A DNA stretch of 64,000 nucleotides, taken from positions 5,036,001 through 5,100,000 of the forward strand of contig NZ_LN831790.1 of NCBI RefSeq assembly GCF_001013905.1, in the 5' to 3' direction. Positions within the stretch are counted from its first letter, which is position 1, and every line of letters begins with the position of its first letter. A program made the position numbers and the translations under genes. Shown one piece after another: positions 1 through 9,334 of the stretch. The DNA comes from Streptomyces leeuwenhoekii. GTDB lineage: Bacteria > Actinomycetota > Actinomycetes > Streptomycetales > Streptomycetaceae. The notes beneath the pieces were generated by a model. The model saw nothing but the letters and a program-made list of their open reading frames with translations, did no database searches and had not been told where the DNA came from.

Positions 1-787
1 TGCCGCGCGCCGCCCGCGCGAGCTCCTTCTCCCCGGCGGCCAGCAGGATCTCGCAGGCCGTCCGGCAGGCCCGCGTGCGCGCCCGCCAGTTGTCGACGCC
101 GGCGCGGTCCAGGGAGATCGACAGCCGTTCGGCGGACCGGCGGACGTGCCAGACGTACACCCGGTCCGGGACGAGGACGAGCCGGGGCCCGGCGGCCAGC
201 ACGCGCGCGGTGAAGACGACGTCCTCGTACGGGTGGCGGCCCTCGGGGAACCGGATGCCGTGGGCGCGCAGGAATCCGGTCTCGTACAGCTTGTTGACGC
301 ACAGCGTGTCGCGCACCAGGCGCGGCCGCCGTGCGGGGTGCTCGACGACCGCGCGCGCCGCGTAGAGCGGCGCCTGCCAGGGCACCTCGCGCCCCGAGGG
401 CAGCTCGCGGCGTACGCACAGCCCGCTCGCGACCTGCGCGCGCTCCTCGCGCGCCGCCGTCAGCAGCGCCCGCACCGCGCCGGGCGGCAGTACGTCGTCG
501 CTGTCCAGGAACATCACGTAGGGGGAGGTCACGGCGTCCAGCCCGGTGTTGCGCGGGGTGCCGCAGCCCCCGCTGTTGGCCGGGCGCCGGATCACGCGCA
601 GCCGCGGTTCGCGGGCGGCCAGCCGGGTGAGCAGCTCGGCGCTGCCGTCCGTCGAGCCGTCGTCGACGGCCACGACCTCACGGACGGCCGGTCCCTGAGC
701 CAGCGCCGACCGCACGGCGTCCGCCACATGGGCCGCGTCGTCGTATCCGATGACGACGACGGCGACCTGGGGCTGCGGCACGGGCAT
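1..787 (-). CDS. Family 2 glycosyltransferase, C-terminus outside window
   Basis: The reading frame opens at an ATG at 787 and runs off the left edge without a stop, giving 262 visible residues. The N-terminus is a GT-A fold: a beta-strand run (QVAVVVIGYDD), the VDDGSTDG nucleotide-sugar loop near residue 41, and the metal-binding FLDSDD motif at 94-98. It has no signal peptide, so it should act on the cytoplasmic face of the membrane. It lies on the same strand as the wall-polymer transferases at 1.9-9.8 kb, separated from them by the ohr pair. The acceptor is unknown. It may be a further member of the GT2-TagF fusion family found at 4.9-9.3 kb, but the C-terminal half that would decide this is not in the window. 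Confidence 0.85.
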   Translation of the reverse strand, partial: MPVPQPQVAVVVIGYDDAAHVADAVRSALAQGPAVREVVAVDDGSTDGSAELLTRLAAREPRLRVIRRPANSGGCGTPRNTGLDAVTSPYVMFLDSDDVLPPGAVRALLTAAREERAQVASGLCVRRELPSGREVPWQAPLYAARAVVEHPARRPRLVRDTLCVNKLYETGFLRAHGIRFPEGRHPYEDVVFTARVLAAGPRLVLVPDRVYVWHVRRSAERLSISLDRAGVDNWRARTRACRTACEILLAAGEKELARAARG

Positions 788-899
788 GACGGCCTCCCGG
801 GGCTGCCGCCGGGAGCGGCGGCGGTTCGCGGTAGGGATCGTAAGCCGTGCGCGAGCCGCCCGCGCGGGGACGGCCGCCGGGTCCGCCGGCGCCTCCCGG

Positions 900-1373
900 T
901 CAGGGGCCCGCGGGTTCCTGGGCGAGTGCCGCCGCCGCGTCCAGCGCGCCGGTGAGCCGATCGAGGCGGGCGCGCAGGTCGCGGATCTCGTCGAGGTCGA
1001 AGCCGGTGGCGGCGGCGATCCGGCGCGGCACCTCCAGCGCCCGCTCGCGCAGCGCCTCGCCCTCCCCGGTCAGCCGCACCCGGACCGACCGCTCGTCGTG
1101 CGCGCTGCGCTCCCGCCGGACCAGTCCGGCCGCCTCCAGCCGCTTGAGCAGCGGCGACAGGGTGCCGGAGTCCAGGCGCAGATGCTCGCCGAGCCTCTTC
1201 ACCGGCAGTTCGCCGTGCTCCCAGAGCACCAGCATCACCAGGTACTGCGGGTAGGTGAGCCCGAGGTCCTTCAGCAGTCCGCGGTAGATCCCGCCGAAGG
1301 CGCGCGAGGCCGCGTTCAGGGAGAAGCAGATCTGCTGGTCGAGGCGGAGCCAGTCCGCTGCGGGCGTGGTCAT
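900..1373 (-). CDS. ohrR: OhrR, MarR-family organic-peroxide-sensing repressor
   Basis: A 157-residue winged-helix MarR protein. The segment QQICFSLNAASRAF places a cysteine at residue 16, aligned with the peroxide-sensing N-terminal Cys of OhrR proteins. The wing region reads RRERSAHDERSVRVRLT. The ATG at 1373 is preferred over the ORF start at 1415 because the family begins close to the conserved Cys, and the upstream start would lie inside the operator. It is divergent from ohr with a perfect palindrome between them, which implies autoregulation and repression of ohr until the Cys is oxidised by organic hydroperoxides. The assignment to OhrR rather than another MarR rests on both the Cys and the partner gene. 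Confidence 0.93.
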   Translation of the reverse strand: MTTPAADWLRLDQQICFSLNAASRAFGGIYRGLLKDLGLTYPQYLVMLVLWEHGELPVKRLGEHLRLDSGTLSPLLKRLEAAGLVRRERSAHDERSVRVRLTGEGEALRERALEVPRRIAAATGFDLDEIRDLRARLDRLTGALDAAAALAQEPAGP

Positions 1374-1400
1374 GGCTCCAGGATAGCGCTGGGCCTGCCA

Positions 1401-1425
1401 TTCAGTTGTGCACAACTGAATTGTG
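1401..1425. promoter_or_regulatory. OhrR operator in the ohrR-ohr intergenic region
   Basis: Positions 1401-1420 form a perfect 20-bp palindrome, TTCAGTTGTGCACAACTGAA. An overlapping inverted repeat (CACAA-ctgaa-TTGTG) extends it to 1425, giving three TTGTG/CACAA half-sites. It lies between the divergent ohrR and ohr starts, where a shared operator is expected. Binding by OhrR is inferred from position and symmetry. Confidence 0.8.
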
Positions 1426-1494
1426 TGCTCTACTCGTGGTCACGAGGCGGCCCCGGCCGCCGCGCAACGACCTTGACGAGAGGGATGGTCTTCC

Positions 1495-1908
1495 ATGGAC
1501 GCGCTCTACACCGCCGCCGCCACCGCCACCCACGGCCGCGACGGCCGCGCCGTCAGCTCCGACGGCAAGCTGGACCTCGCACTGAGCGCCCCGGTGGAGC
1601 TGGGCGGTGACGGGCAGGGCACCAACCCGGAGCAGTTGTTCGCCGCCGGCTACGCCGCCTGCTTCGGCAGCGCCCTCGGCCTCGTCGGCCGGCAGGCGAA
1701 GGTCGACGTCAGCGACGCCGCCGTGACCGCGGAGGTCGGCATCGGCAAGCAGGGCGAGGGCTTCGCGCTCGCCGTGACCCTCCGGGTGGAGCTGCCCGAG
1801 GGCGTGGACGAGGCCACCGGCCGCGAGCTGGTCGAGCAGGCCCACCAGGTCTGCCCCTACTCCAACGCCACCCGCGGCAACATCCCCGTCGAGCTCGTCG
1901 TCGAGTAG
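1495..1908 (+). CDS. ohr: Ohr organic hydroperoxide reductase
   Basis: A 137-residue OsmC/Ohr-family thiol peroxidase that reduces organic hydroperoxides, including fatty-acid hydroperoxides, to alcohols in the cytoplasm. The two catalytic cysteines are visible at C56 (AAGYAACF) and C120 (HQVCPYSNATRGN), in the usual Ohr context, and the length is typical. An AGAGGGATGG stretch ahead of the ATG at 1495 can serve as the ribosome site. The gene is divergent from ohrR and should be derepressed by organic peroxides. OsmC proteins share the fold, but the CPYSNATRGN motif favours Ohr. Confidence 0.95.
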   Translation: MDALYTAAATATHGRDGRAVSSDGKLDLALSAPVELGGDGQGTNPEQLFAAGYAACFGSALGLVGRQAKVDVSDAAVTAEVGIGKQGEGFALAVTLRVELPEGVDEATGRELVEQAHQVCPYSNATRGNIPVELVVE

Positions 1909-1932
1909 GCCGGGCAGCCGCACCCCGCGGCC

Positions 1933-3489
1933 TCACCCCCCGACCCGCGCCAGCACCTCCCCCGTCCGCCTGCTCCACGCCACCACCACCGCCTCCTCGG
2001 GCACCGGGTGCCAGCGCGTCAGCAGCAGCCAGCGCACGTGGTAGCGGCGGACGACGGCGGCACGCTCGGCGCGGGTGGAGCCCGGGGCGAGATAGGCGCG
2101 GACGTCGGCGGCCCGCCGCCTGCGCTCCCGCTCGTCCAGGGCCGGGTCCGGCCAGGCGGGCGCGGCGAGGTTCGGGCCGTGTCCGGCGATGGCGTGGACG
2201 GCGTAGTACCCGTCGGTGATCACCACCTCGCCCGGCCGGATGTGCCGGGCCGCCCAGTCGTACGCCGGCCAGCGCGGCGGCTGGTCGAAGCCGACCGGGT
2301 CGAGCGCGGGCGGCACCACCGCGCCCGCGTGCACCGTGAGAAACCCGGCGCACGCCCCCGCGGTCGCCGCCAGGCCCAGCAGCCGCCGGCGGACGCCCCA
2401 CGGCCGGGGCGCCGCCAGCTCCACGGCCAGGGCGAACTGCAAAGGCACCAGGGTGAGCCCGAGGATCCGGCCGTAGGTGTAGTGGCCGCTGAACCAGCCG
2501 TAGGCCACCACCGCGCACTCCAGGACGAACATCAGCACCAGCGGGTCGCGGGCCGAGCGCCGTCCGCGCAGCCACAGCGCCGGCAGCCCGAGCAGCGCCA
2601 GCCAGAACTGCCCGGGCAGGTGCAGGTAGAGCGTGCGGTGCATCGCGTCCACGCTGTCGTCCCCGGCCAGTGCGAGGACGTCGAAGTACGGCCAGGACAC
2701 CGCCACCGCCCCCGCCGCCCCCGCCGTCAGCGCCCAGCGGCCCACGACCGCCGGGCGCCATCCGCGCTGCCACCCGGCGACCAGCGCCACGGCGCCCAGC
2801 GCCGCCGCCACCGAGGTGATCGGGTGCACCAGCAGGATCAGGCCGTACAGCAGGCCGAGCCCCGCGTAGCCCGCACAGCCGGGCAGCCCGCTCGGTCCGA
2901 CGTACCGCAGCCGCGCGGCGTCGCGCGCCCGTGCCCCGGTCAGCGCCCAGGCCCAGAAGGCGAGCCCGATGGCGAACGCGGACGGGTAGCCCAGATTGCC
3001 CGTCATCGACATCAGCCCGAGATAGCCGCTCCACCAGGCCCGTTCGGTGCCCCACAGCAGCGTCATCGCCGCCAGCGCGAGCACCGGCGCCCAGGGCCGG
3101 GGCGTCAGCACCCGCACGAACCGGCCCAGGCCGCTCAGCAGCACCAGCAGGTTCAGCGGCCCGGCCAGCCGCAGCACCGCCCACCCGTCGAGCCCGGTCA
3201 GCCGGGCGAACGCGCCCTGCGCCACCGCGTACGGCGAGTAGTACGCGCTGCCGGCGCCCGGCAGGTCGGCCATCGGATGGCGCGGGTGGAGCAGATCGGC
3301 CTTGAGGCGTTCGACGACCGCCGCGTGCTGGCCGGCGTCGCAGCACAGCGGCACCCGCCAGTACGCCACCGTCATCACCAGCCAGAACAGCAGGCCGGCG
3401 ACCTGATAGGGGGTGGGGCGCCAAACGCGGCCGCCGCGCAGCGCCGTGGCGCCGCGCACGGTCCGCCGGACGAGGACGCCGGCGCTCAC
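1933..3489 (-). CDS. Polytopic membrane protein, glycosyltransferase-39-like
   Basis: A 518-residue integral membrane protein with about 10-12 hydrophobic segments and a C-terminal soluble tail (residues ~390-518). An early periplasmic-type loop (CCDAGQHAAVVERLKADLLHPRHP) and later aromatic loops (WWSGYLGLMSMTGNLGYPSAF) resemble polyprenyl-phosphate-dependent GT-C enzymes such as mannosyltransferases. I do not see a diagnostic catalytic motif, so the substrate is open. It is convergent with ohr (24 bp apart) and on the same strand as the wall-polymer transferases, so a role in surface glycan assembly is an inference from context. Confidence 0.7.
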   Translation of the reverse strand: MSAGVLVRRTVRGATALRGGRVWRPTPYQVAGLLFWLVMTVAYWRVPLCCDAGQHAAVVERLKADLLHPRHPMADLPGAGSAYYSPYAVAQGAFARLTGLDGWAVLRLAGPLNLLVLLSGLGRFVRVLTPRPWAPVLALAAMTLLWGTERAWWSGYLGLMSMTGNLGYPSAFAIGLAFWAWALTGARARDAARLRYVGPSGLPGCAGYAGLGLLYGLILLVHPITSVAAALGAVALVAGWQRGWRPAVVGRWALTAGAAGAVAVSWPYFDVLALAGDDSVDAMHRTLYLHLPGQFWLALLGLPALWLRGRRSARDPLVLMFVLECAVVAYGWFSGHYTYGRILGLTLVPLQFALAVELAAPRPWGVRRRLLGLAATAGACAGFLTVHAGAVVPPALDPVGFDQPPRWPAYDWAARHIRPGEVVITDGYYAVHAIAGHGPNLAAPAWPDPALDERERRRRAADVRAYLAPGSTRAERAAVVRRYHVRWLLLTRWHPVPEEAVVVAWSRRTGEVLARVGG

Positions 3490-3605
3490 CGGACTGTCGG
3501 GAGGGGGGACATCTCGGGCATTTGCCGTATGTTCCCGGCGGCGTCGATGGCTTGACCTGGCGTCACCTCATCGAGTGATCCCGTACGGCGGCGCGCCCGG
3601 CCGGT

Positions 3606-4874
3606 TCAGCGCACCGGCTCCGTCCGGCTCACCTGCCCCTGCGCCGGCACCGGCACCCGCGCCGGCACCACCGGCTCCAGCAGCAGCGGAATCCCGACCA
3701 CCGGCAGCAGCCACGCCAGGACGATCAGCCGCTCGCCCCAGATGTTGATGTCCGGATGGGCGGCCTGGGTCAGAAAGCCGGTGGCCGCCGCCGCGACCAG
3801 GAACCCGCCGAACACCGGCCGCCGCAGCGCGCCCCACACGCCCGCGCCGAGCGCCGCCGCGAAGAGCGGCTGCCACGCCTGCCGGCGCAGCCACTCCCCC
3901 CAGAAATTGCCCTGCAACCGCCAGAACTCCGGCCACGGGCGCTCCCGGTCGGGCCGCGCGAAGTGACCGGTCAGCAGGTCCTGGAGGCTGTCGGACTCCG
4001 ACGGGTAGTGCAGCAGCCGGGCCAGCACCACCGTCCCGAGCGCGGCGCCCAGCCCGATCAGGCCGAGCGCCGGCACCGCCCGGCCCGGCGGTCGTCCCCG
4101 CCGCCGGCGCCGTACGGCGATCAACGCGCCCGCCGCCGCCAGGCACACCCCGAGGAACAGCGCCTGGGAGTGCTTGACGGTGAACAGTGCCGCCAGCGAG
4201 CCGCCGGCCAGGGCGAGCCCGGCCCGCCGGCCCCGCAGGGCCAGCGCGCAGCCCCACAGCGCCGACAGGGTCAGCGCCAGCAGCAGTCCTTCGGTCATCG
4301 GGCGCATCGCGGTCGTCCCGCACGGCAGCACGTAGTACAGCGCCTGCCCGGTCAGGGCGAGCGGCACCGGCACCGACAGGGTGCGCAGCACCAGGAAGAC
4401 GAGGACGCCGCCCGCCGCCGTGATGACCACGCTCGCCGCCCACAGCCCCCACGTCGCCCCGAACGCGGCGACGAACGGCACCAGGAACGCCGGGTAGCCG
4501 GGCCGCACCTCGAAGATGCGCATGAAGCGCTCCGGCATGAACGGCACGGTGTGCCCGCCGGTCTGCCCCGCCCGCAGCCGCGTCTCCACCGTCCGCCACT
4601 CGCGCTCCCGGCAGCCGGCGGTGACCCGCGCGGTCGGATCGGGCCGGTGGAAGTGCACCACGTGCACGCTCTGCGCGCGGCGCGCGAGCGATGCCTTGCC
4701 GTCGCAGACGTAGTCGATGGTGGCCTCGGCCGTCGCCCGCTTGTCCCGGCCGCTCAGGCTCAGGGCGTAGGCCAGGTAGTTCTTGGTGTCGGGCGTGTCC
4801 CGGCCGGTGACGTTCGCCAGTTGGAGCAGGGCGAAGACCGCGGCCAGGACCAGCACCCAGGTGCGCGGCCTCAC
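3606..4874 (-). CDS. Polytopic membrane protein, putative GT-C-type transferase
   Basis: A 422-residue membrane protein. The GTG at 4874 overlaps the TGA of the upstream GT2-TagF gene (GTGA, 4 bp), so translation is coupled. The frame is open far upstream, but only the GTG-started part is hydrophobic and protein-like. The N-terminus is a membrane anchor (TWVLVLAAVFALLQLANV), followed by an extracytoplasmic loop with a CDGK and a GCRERE cysteine, then repeated hydrophobic segments from about residue 115. The family looks like an actinobacterial wall-associated membrane transferase, but no catalytic signature is decisive. It probably handles the product of the two adjoining GT2-TagF enzymes. 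Confidence 0.75.
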   Translation of the reverse strand: MRPRTWVLVLAAVFALLQLANVTGRDTPDTKNYLAYALSLSGRDKRATAEATIDYVCDGKASLARRAQSVHVVHFHRPDPTARVTAGCREREWRTVETRLRAGQTGGHTVPFMPERFMRIFEVRPGYPAFLVPFVAAFGATWGLWAASVVITAAGGVLVFLVLRTLSVPVPLALTGQALYYVLPCGTTAMRPMTEGLLLALTLSALWGCALALRGRRAGLALAGGSLAALFTVKHSQALFLGVCLAAAGALIAVRRRRRGRPPGRAVPALGLIGLGAALGTVVLARLLHYPSESDSLQDLLTGHFARPDRERPWPEFWRLQGNFWGEWLRRQAWQPLFAAALGAGVWGALRRPVFGGFLVAAAATGFLTQAAHPDINIWGERLIVLAWLLPVVGIPLLLEPVVPARVPVPAQGQVSRTEPVR

Positions 4875-7123
4875 AGCGAGGCCGGCTGGTCGCGGTCGGC
4901 GGCGGGCACCCGGCGCGCGCGGGGGACCCCCGCGGGCCCGGTCATCGGCTCGCCCAGCATCAGCGTCCGCACCACCCGCTCGGCGGCCCGCCCGTCGTCG
5001 TACTCGCAGAACCGCTCCCGGAAGGCGGCCCGCGCCCGTGCCGCCTCCTCGTCGCGCCACGCCCCGGAGGCGAACAGCCGTGCGAGCTCGTCGTAGGAGC
5101 GGGTGACCGGGCCCGGCGCCTCGGCGGTGATGTCGAAGTAGGCGCCCCGGCTCGCCGTGAACGCGCCCCAGTCGTCCGCGTGGACGACGAGGGGCCGGTC
5201 CAGGTTGGCGTAGTCGAACATCAGGGCGGAGTAGTCGGTGACCAGCACGTCGGAGGCGAGCATCAGCTCCTCGACGTGCGGCTCGTCCGTCGCGTCGATC
5301 ACGACGCCGCGCCGGTGCAGCTCCGACAGGCCGAGGCCGCGGGCCGGGCCAGAGGCCAGGGAGGGGTGCAGGCGCACGATCAGGGTGTGCCCCGCGCCGA
5401 GGTCCCGCGCGAACCGGGCCGGGTCCAGGCGCTCGACCAGCCCGCCCCGGCGGTAGTCGCGCCGGGTCGGCGCGTACAGCACCACGGTGTGGCCGTCGGG
5501 GACACCGAGCCGGGCGCGGACCTCGCGGCCGGCGTCGGGACCGGCGCCCACCAGCACGTCGTTGCGCGGGCTGCCGGTGCGCAGGGAGGTGAAGTGGCAG
5601 GGGTAGGCCCGCTCCCACACCCGCTCGGAGTGGCGGTTGGCGACCAGGCTGTAGTCCCAGCGGTCGGCGCGGCGCAGCATCTGCGGCACGTCGACGCCGA
5701 GCCGGGCGCCGGGCTTGTCCAGCAGATCGGCGCCCATGTACTTCAGCGGAGTGCCCTGGTGGGTGTGGATGTGAACGCTGCCGGGGCGCTTGAGCAGGGT
5801 GCCGGGCCAGTTGACGTTGTTCACGAAGAACGTGGCCCGCTCGACCACCCGCCGGTAGGAGGCGCTGCCGAGGATCACATGGTCCGTGCCCGGCGGCAGC
5901 AGGCCCGTCCGCTCCGCCAGCTCCGCCTGTTCCTCGTCCCGCAGCACCCACACCCCCCGTAGGTGCGGGGCGATCTCCCGGGCCTTGTGGTAGATCGCCG
6001 CCGGGTCGCCGAGCACGCCCCGGTGGGAGAAGGCCGAGTACACGGCGAGCTGCGGATCGAGGGGGCGGCGGGGGCCCACGGCCGACCGGGCGCGGCCCAG
6101 CCGGGCGCCCGCCGCCGCGCGCGCCCGCTGCGCCCGCCGCCCCAGCTCGCGCCGCGCCCGCCCCGACTGCCGCCACAGCACCCAGCCCGCGTAACCGCGC
6201 TCCAGCACCCGCAGTCCGTCCGGCACCGGGGCGCCCTCGGGCCGGTGGGCGCGGAACATCTCGGCCGTGCGGCGGAAGAACTCGGCCTTGTCCGACGGCG
6301 GCAGCCGGTCCGGCTTGGCGAGGATGTCCAGGCAGTGCTCGCCCATCTTGGCGTGCAGATACGGCCGCCACCGCGCCAGGGGCGGGTGGGCGTCCACGTA
6401 CGCGAAGACCCGCGCGTACTGCTCGTGGATGTCGAAGTGCTTGCGGCTGGTGGTGGACAGGATGTTGCCCTGGCGGCGCTGGCGGTAGTTCAGGCAGATC
6501 CGGTCCAGCGTCGCGATCCGCCCGGCGGTGAGCATCACCGGGAACGTCCACGGGGTGTCCTCGTAGTAGCCCGGCGGGAAGGTGAAGCCCTCCCGCTCGA
6601 CGAAGTCGCGCCGGTAGACCTTGTTCCACACCACCATCAGCAGATCGAGGATCTCCGGGCGCTCCGCCGCCGTGAAGGTGCCGTCCCCGGAGCCGTCCTG
6701 GGTCTCGGCGAGGATGTGCGCGAGCACGTTGCGGCGGGTGCCGCCCCACCAGTAGGTGCGGGCGTAGTCGAAGACCAGCACGTCCGGGTCGCCGGTCTCC
6801 GCCAGCCGGTCGGCCATCGCGCGCAGGGCCCCCGGCGTCAGGGTGTCGTCGCTGTCCAGGAAGAAGAGGTAGTCGCCGGTGGCGTGCGGCATCCCGGCGT
6901 TGCGGGCGCGGCCGAGGCCCACGTTCTCCTCCAGGTGCAGCACGCGCAGACGGGAGTCGCCGGCCGCGTACGCGTCGAGGATGGCGCCGCAGCCGTCCGG
7001 CGAGCAGTCGTTCACGGCGATCACCTCGATGTCCCGGTAGCACTGCCCGAGGACCGAGTCGAGGCACTCGCGCAGGAAGCCCTGCACCTTGAAGCAGGGG
7101 AGGATGATGCTGAAGCGGGGCAC
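4871..7123 (-). CDS. Bifunctional GT2 / CDP-glycerol glycerophosphotransferase (TagB/TagF type)
   Basis: A 750-residue two-domain enzyme starting at GTG 7123. Residues 1-~330 form a GT2 domain (SIILPCFKVQGF; metal-binding FLDSDD at 89-93). Residues ~345-735 form a TagF-like domain with THQGTPLKYMG, NRHSERVWERAYP, SPRNDV, VLYAPTRRDYR and the late TDYSALMFDYANLDRP block typical of CDP-glycerol:glycerophosphate transferases. It should add sugar and polyol-phosphate units to a teichoic-acid-like wall polymer on the cytoplasmic side. It sits a few bases after its paralogue (7130-9334) and is coupled to the membrane protein at 4874. The exact polyol and sugar are unknown. Confidence 0.9.
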   Translation of the reverse strand: MPRFSIILPCFKVQGFLRECLDSVLGQCYRDIEVIAVNDCSPDGCGAILDAYAAGDSRLRVLHLEENVGLGRARNAGMPHATGDYLFFLDSDDTLTPGALRAMADRLAETGDPDVLVFDYARTYWWGGTRRNVLAHILAETQDGSGDGTFTAAERPEILDLLMVVWNKVYRRDFVEREGFTFPPGYYEDTPWTFPVMLTAGRIATLDRICLNYRQRRQGNILSTTSRKHFDIHEQYARVFAYVDAHPPLARWRPYLHAKMGEHCLDILAKPDRLPPSDKAEFFRRTAEMFRAHRPEGAPVPDGLRVLERGYAGWVLWRQSGRARRELGRRAQRARAAAGARLGRARSAVGPRRPLDPQLAVYSAFSHRGVLGDPAAIYHKAREIAPHLRGVWVLRDEEQAELAERTGLLPPGTDHVILGSASYRRVVERATFFVNNVNWPGTLLKRPGSVHIHTHQGTPLKYMGADLLDKPGARLGVDVPQMLRRADRWDYSLVANRHSERVWERAYPCHFTSLRTGSPRNDVLVGAGPDAGREVRARLGVPDGHTVVLYAPTRRDYRRGGLVERLDPARFARDLGAGHTLIVRLHPSLASGPARGLGLSELHRRGVVIDATDEPHVEELMLASDVLVTDYSALMFDYANLDRPLVVHADDWGAFTASRGAYFDITAEAPGPVTRSYDELARLFASGAWRDEEAARARAAFRERFCEYDDGRAAERVVRTLMLGEPMTGPAGVPRARRVPAADRDQPASL

Positions 7124-7129
7124 TGCGGG

Positions 7130-9334
7130 TCAGCTCCTTACCAGGGTGGCGGCGGCGGGGGCCGGGACGCGTTCGGCGAGCGGCTTGACGGGCGGGATCG
7201 CCTCCGGAGGCTCGCCGAGCAGCACCCGGCGCACGACGCGCTCGGCGGCCCGGCCGTCGTCGAACTCGCAGAACCGCTCCCGGAACGCGGCCCGCAGCGC
7301 CGCCGACACGGGGCCCGCGTAGGAACCGTCGCGGAAGACGCGCGCCAGCTCCTCGGGCGTACGCGCCACCGGGCCGGGCGGCGCCGCCGTCAGGTCGAAG
7401 TAGACGCCCCGCGTCTCGCGGTAGACGTCCCAGTCGTCGGCGTACACGACGATCGGCCGGTCGAGGTTGGCGTAGTCGAACATGATCGACGAGTAGTCGG
7501 TGATCAGCGCGTCGGCGGCCAGGCACACGTCCTCGGCGGACCGGTGGGCGGTGACGTCGATGACCCGGCCGCTGCCGCGCCTGCCGCCCCGGTCGTAGAA
7601 GTAGTGGGCGCGCAGCAGGACCACGACGTCCTCCCCGGCCGCCTCGCAGAACGCCTCCAGGTCCAGGCCGCCGGTGTCGAAACCGGTCCGGTGGTCGCGG
7701 TGCGTCGGCGCGTACAGGACGGCCGTCCTGCCCTCGGGGACGCCCAGCTCCCGGCGGACCCGGGCGACGTCGTCCGCGGTCGCCGTGTAGTACACGTCGT
7801 TGCGCGGATAGCCGTACTCCAGGTGCTCGTAGGAGCCGGGGAAGGCGCGCTCCCACACCTGGGTGGAGTGGCGGTTGGCGGAGAGGTTGTAGTCCCAGCG
7901 GTCGACCCGGCCCAGCAGCTTGGTGAAGCTGCCGCTGGCCGCGGCCACCACCGGGTACGTCGACTGGTCGACGCCCATCGTCTTCAGCGGGGTGCCGTGC
8001 TGGGTCTGCAGGTGCACGCTGCCGGGCCGCTTGACCACGCCCTCCGCGAAGTTGGCGTTGTTGACCAGGTACTTCGCCCGGGCCAGCACCCGCCAGTAGC
8101 GGCGGCTGCCGATCACCGCGTGGTCGACGCCCTCCGGCACGGTGTGCTCCTGGCCGGGCTCCACCAGGAACACCGCGCGCAGGTGCGGGGCGAGCTCGCG
8201 CGCCTTGGCGTGGACGGCGGCCGGGTTGCAGGCGTAGCCGCGGCCCCAGTACGCGCAGTACACGACGAGCTCCGGATCCAGTGGCCGGCGCAGGTGCCAC
8301 CGGTAGAGCAGGCGGGTGCGCAGCCCGTGCGGGCGGGGCAGGCCCCGCAGGACGCGCGCCGCCGCCCGGTTGGCGCCGCGCAGCGCCCGGAACGCCGCGT
8401 ACGACCCGGTGGCCAGCAGCCGGTGCTGCACGCCCAGCCGCCCGGCGGGGGGCCGGAACCCGGCGGGGCGGTGGCGCCGGTGGAGCGCGCAGGCCCGCCG
8501 GAAGAAGGCCCGGCGGCCCTCGGACAGGCGCCGCGGGTGCGTGGCCGTCCTCAGGATCGCCGCGAAGAGGTCTTCGAACAGCGCGGTGCGGCGCGCGGGG
8601 GACAGGTCCAGCCCGGCCGCCCGCGTGAGCAGCAGCTCCGCCTGGTCGAGCAGCTCGGTGTGGTGCGCGCCCGGCAGATGCAGCCGGTTGCCCTGCCGGC
8701 GCACCAGATGCCGTACGACGACGGAACGCAGTACGCCCATCCGCGCGGAGCTAGCCGCGGCCAGGCCGCAGAAGGCGATGTCGGTGAAGTGCCCGGCGGG
8801 GAAGCGCAGGTCGTGAGCGGTGAGGAAGGCGCGGCGGTAGGCGGCGCTCCACGCGGGCAGCCGCACGCCGGTCAGCCGCGGCGCGGCGTCGGGGGAGAAG
8901 GCCCCGTCCGGCGTCTTCGCCAGCAGTGGCGCGGCCGGGTTGGCGGGCTCTCCCTCCCACCAGGGGACGCGCTCGTGCTCGAAGTACAGCACGTCGACGT
9001 CGCCCGTCTCGGCCAGGCGCGCGTCCAGTGCCGCCAGCGCCCCCGGCACCAGCACGTCGTCGCCGTCGAGGAACAGCAGGTACGCGCCGGTCGCCACCCG
9101 CGTACCGGCGTTGCGCGCCCCGGCCAGGCCCGCCGACGGAGGGGAGTGCACGGGGACCACCCGGGAGTCCCGCTCGGCGCGGACGGCGGCGACGTCCGCC
9201 GCCGCGCAGTCCGGTGCGTCGCAGACCGGGATCAGCTCGAAGTCGCCGAAGGACTGGGCGAGAACCGAGTCCAGCGCCTGGGACAGGCGGCCCGCGACCC
9301 CATGGGACGGGACGATGATGCTGAAGCGGGGCAT
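7130..9334 (-). CDS. Bifunctional GT2 / CDP-glycerol glycerophosphotransferase, tandem paralogue
   Basis: A 734-residue paralogue of the gene at 4871-7123, with the same order: GT2 (MPRFSIIVPSHGVAGRL; FLDGDD metal motif, so D-G-D-D rather than D-S-D-D) then a TagF-like domain (TQHGTPLKTMG, NRHSTQVWERAFPG, YPRNDVYY, VLYAPTHRDH, TDYSSIMFDYANLDRP). The ATG at 9334 was chosen because the conserved MPRFSI start lies there. The frame remains open 459 bp further upstream, but that part is low-complexity and not protein-like. It is probably first in a minus-strand operon with the two downstream genes. It likely acts sequentially with its paralogue on different acceptors or linkages. Confidence 0.9.
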   Translation of the reverse strand: MPRFSIIVPSHGVAGRLSQALDSVLAQSFGDFELIPVCDAPDCAAADVAAVRAERDSRVVPVHSPPSAGLAGARNAGTRVATGAYLLFLDGDDVLVPGALAALDARLAETGDVDVLYFEHERVPWWEGEPANPAAPLLAKTPDGAFSPDAAPRLTGVRLPAWSAAYRRAFLTAHDLRFPAGHFTDIAFCGLAAASSARMGVLRSVVVRHLVRRQGNRLHLPGAHHTELLDQAELLLTRAAGLDLSPARRTALFEDLFAAILRTATHPRRLSEGRRAFFRRACALHRRHRPAGFRPPAGRLGVQHRLLATGSYAAFRALRGANRAAARVLRGLPRPHGLRTRLLYRWHLRRPLDPELVVYCAYWGRGYACNPAAVHAKARELAPHLRAVFLVEPGQEHTVPEGVDHAVIGSRRYWRVLARAKYLVNNANFAEGVVKRPGSVHLQTQHGTPLKTMGVDQSTYPVVAAASGSFTKLLGRVDRWDYNLSANRHSTQVWERAFPGSYEHLEYGYPRNDVYYTATADDVARVRRELGVPEGRTAVLYAPTHRDHRTGFDTGGLDLEAFCEAAGEDVVVLLRAHYFYDRGGRRGSGRVIDVTAHRSAEDVCLAADALITDYSSIMFDYANLDRPIVVYADDWDVYRETRGVYFDLTAAPPGPVARTPEELARVFRDGSYAGPVSAALRAAFRERFCEFDDGRAAERVVRRVLLGEPPEAIPPVKPLAERVPAPAAATLVRS

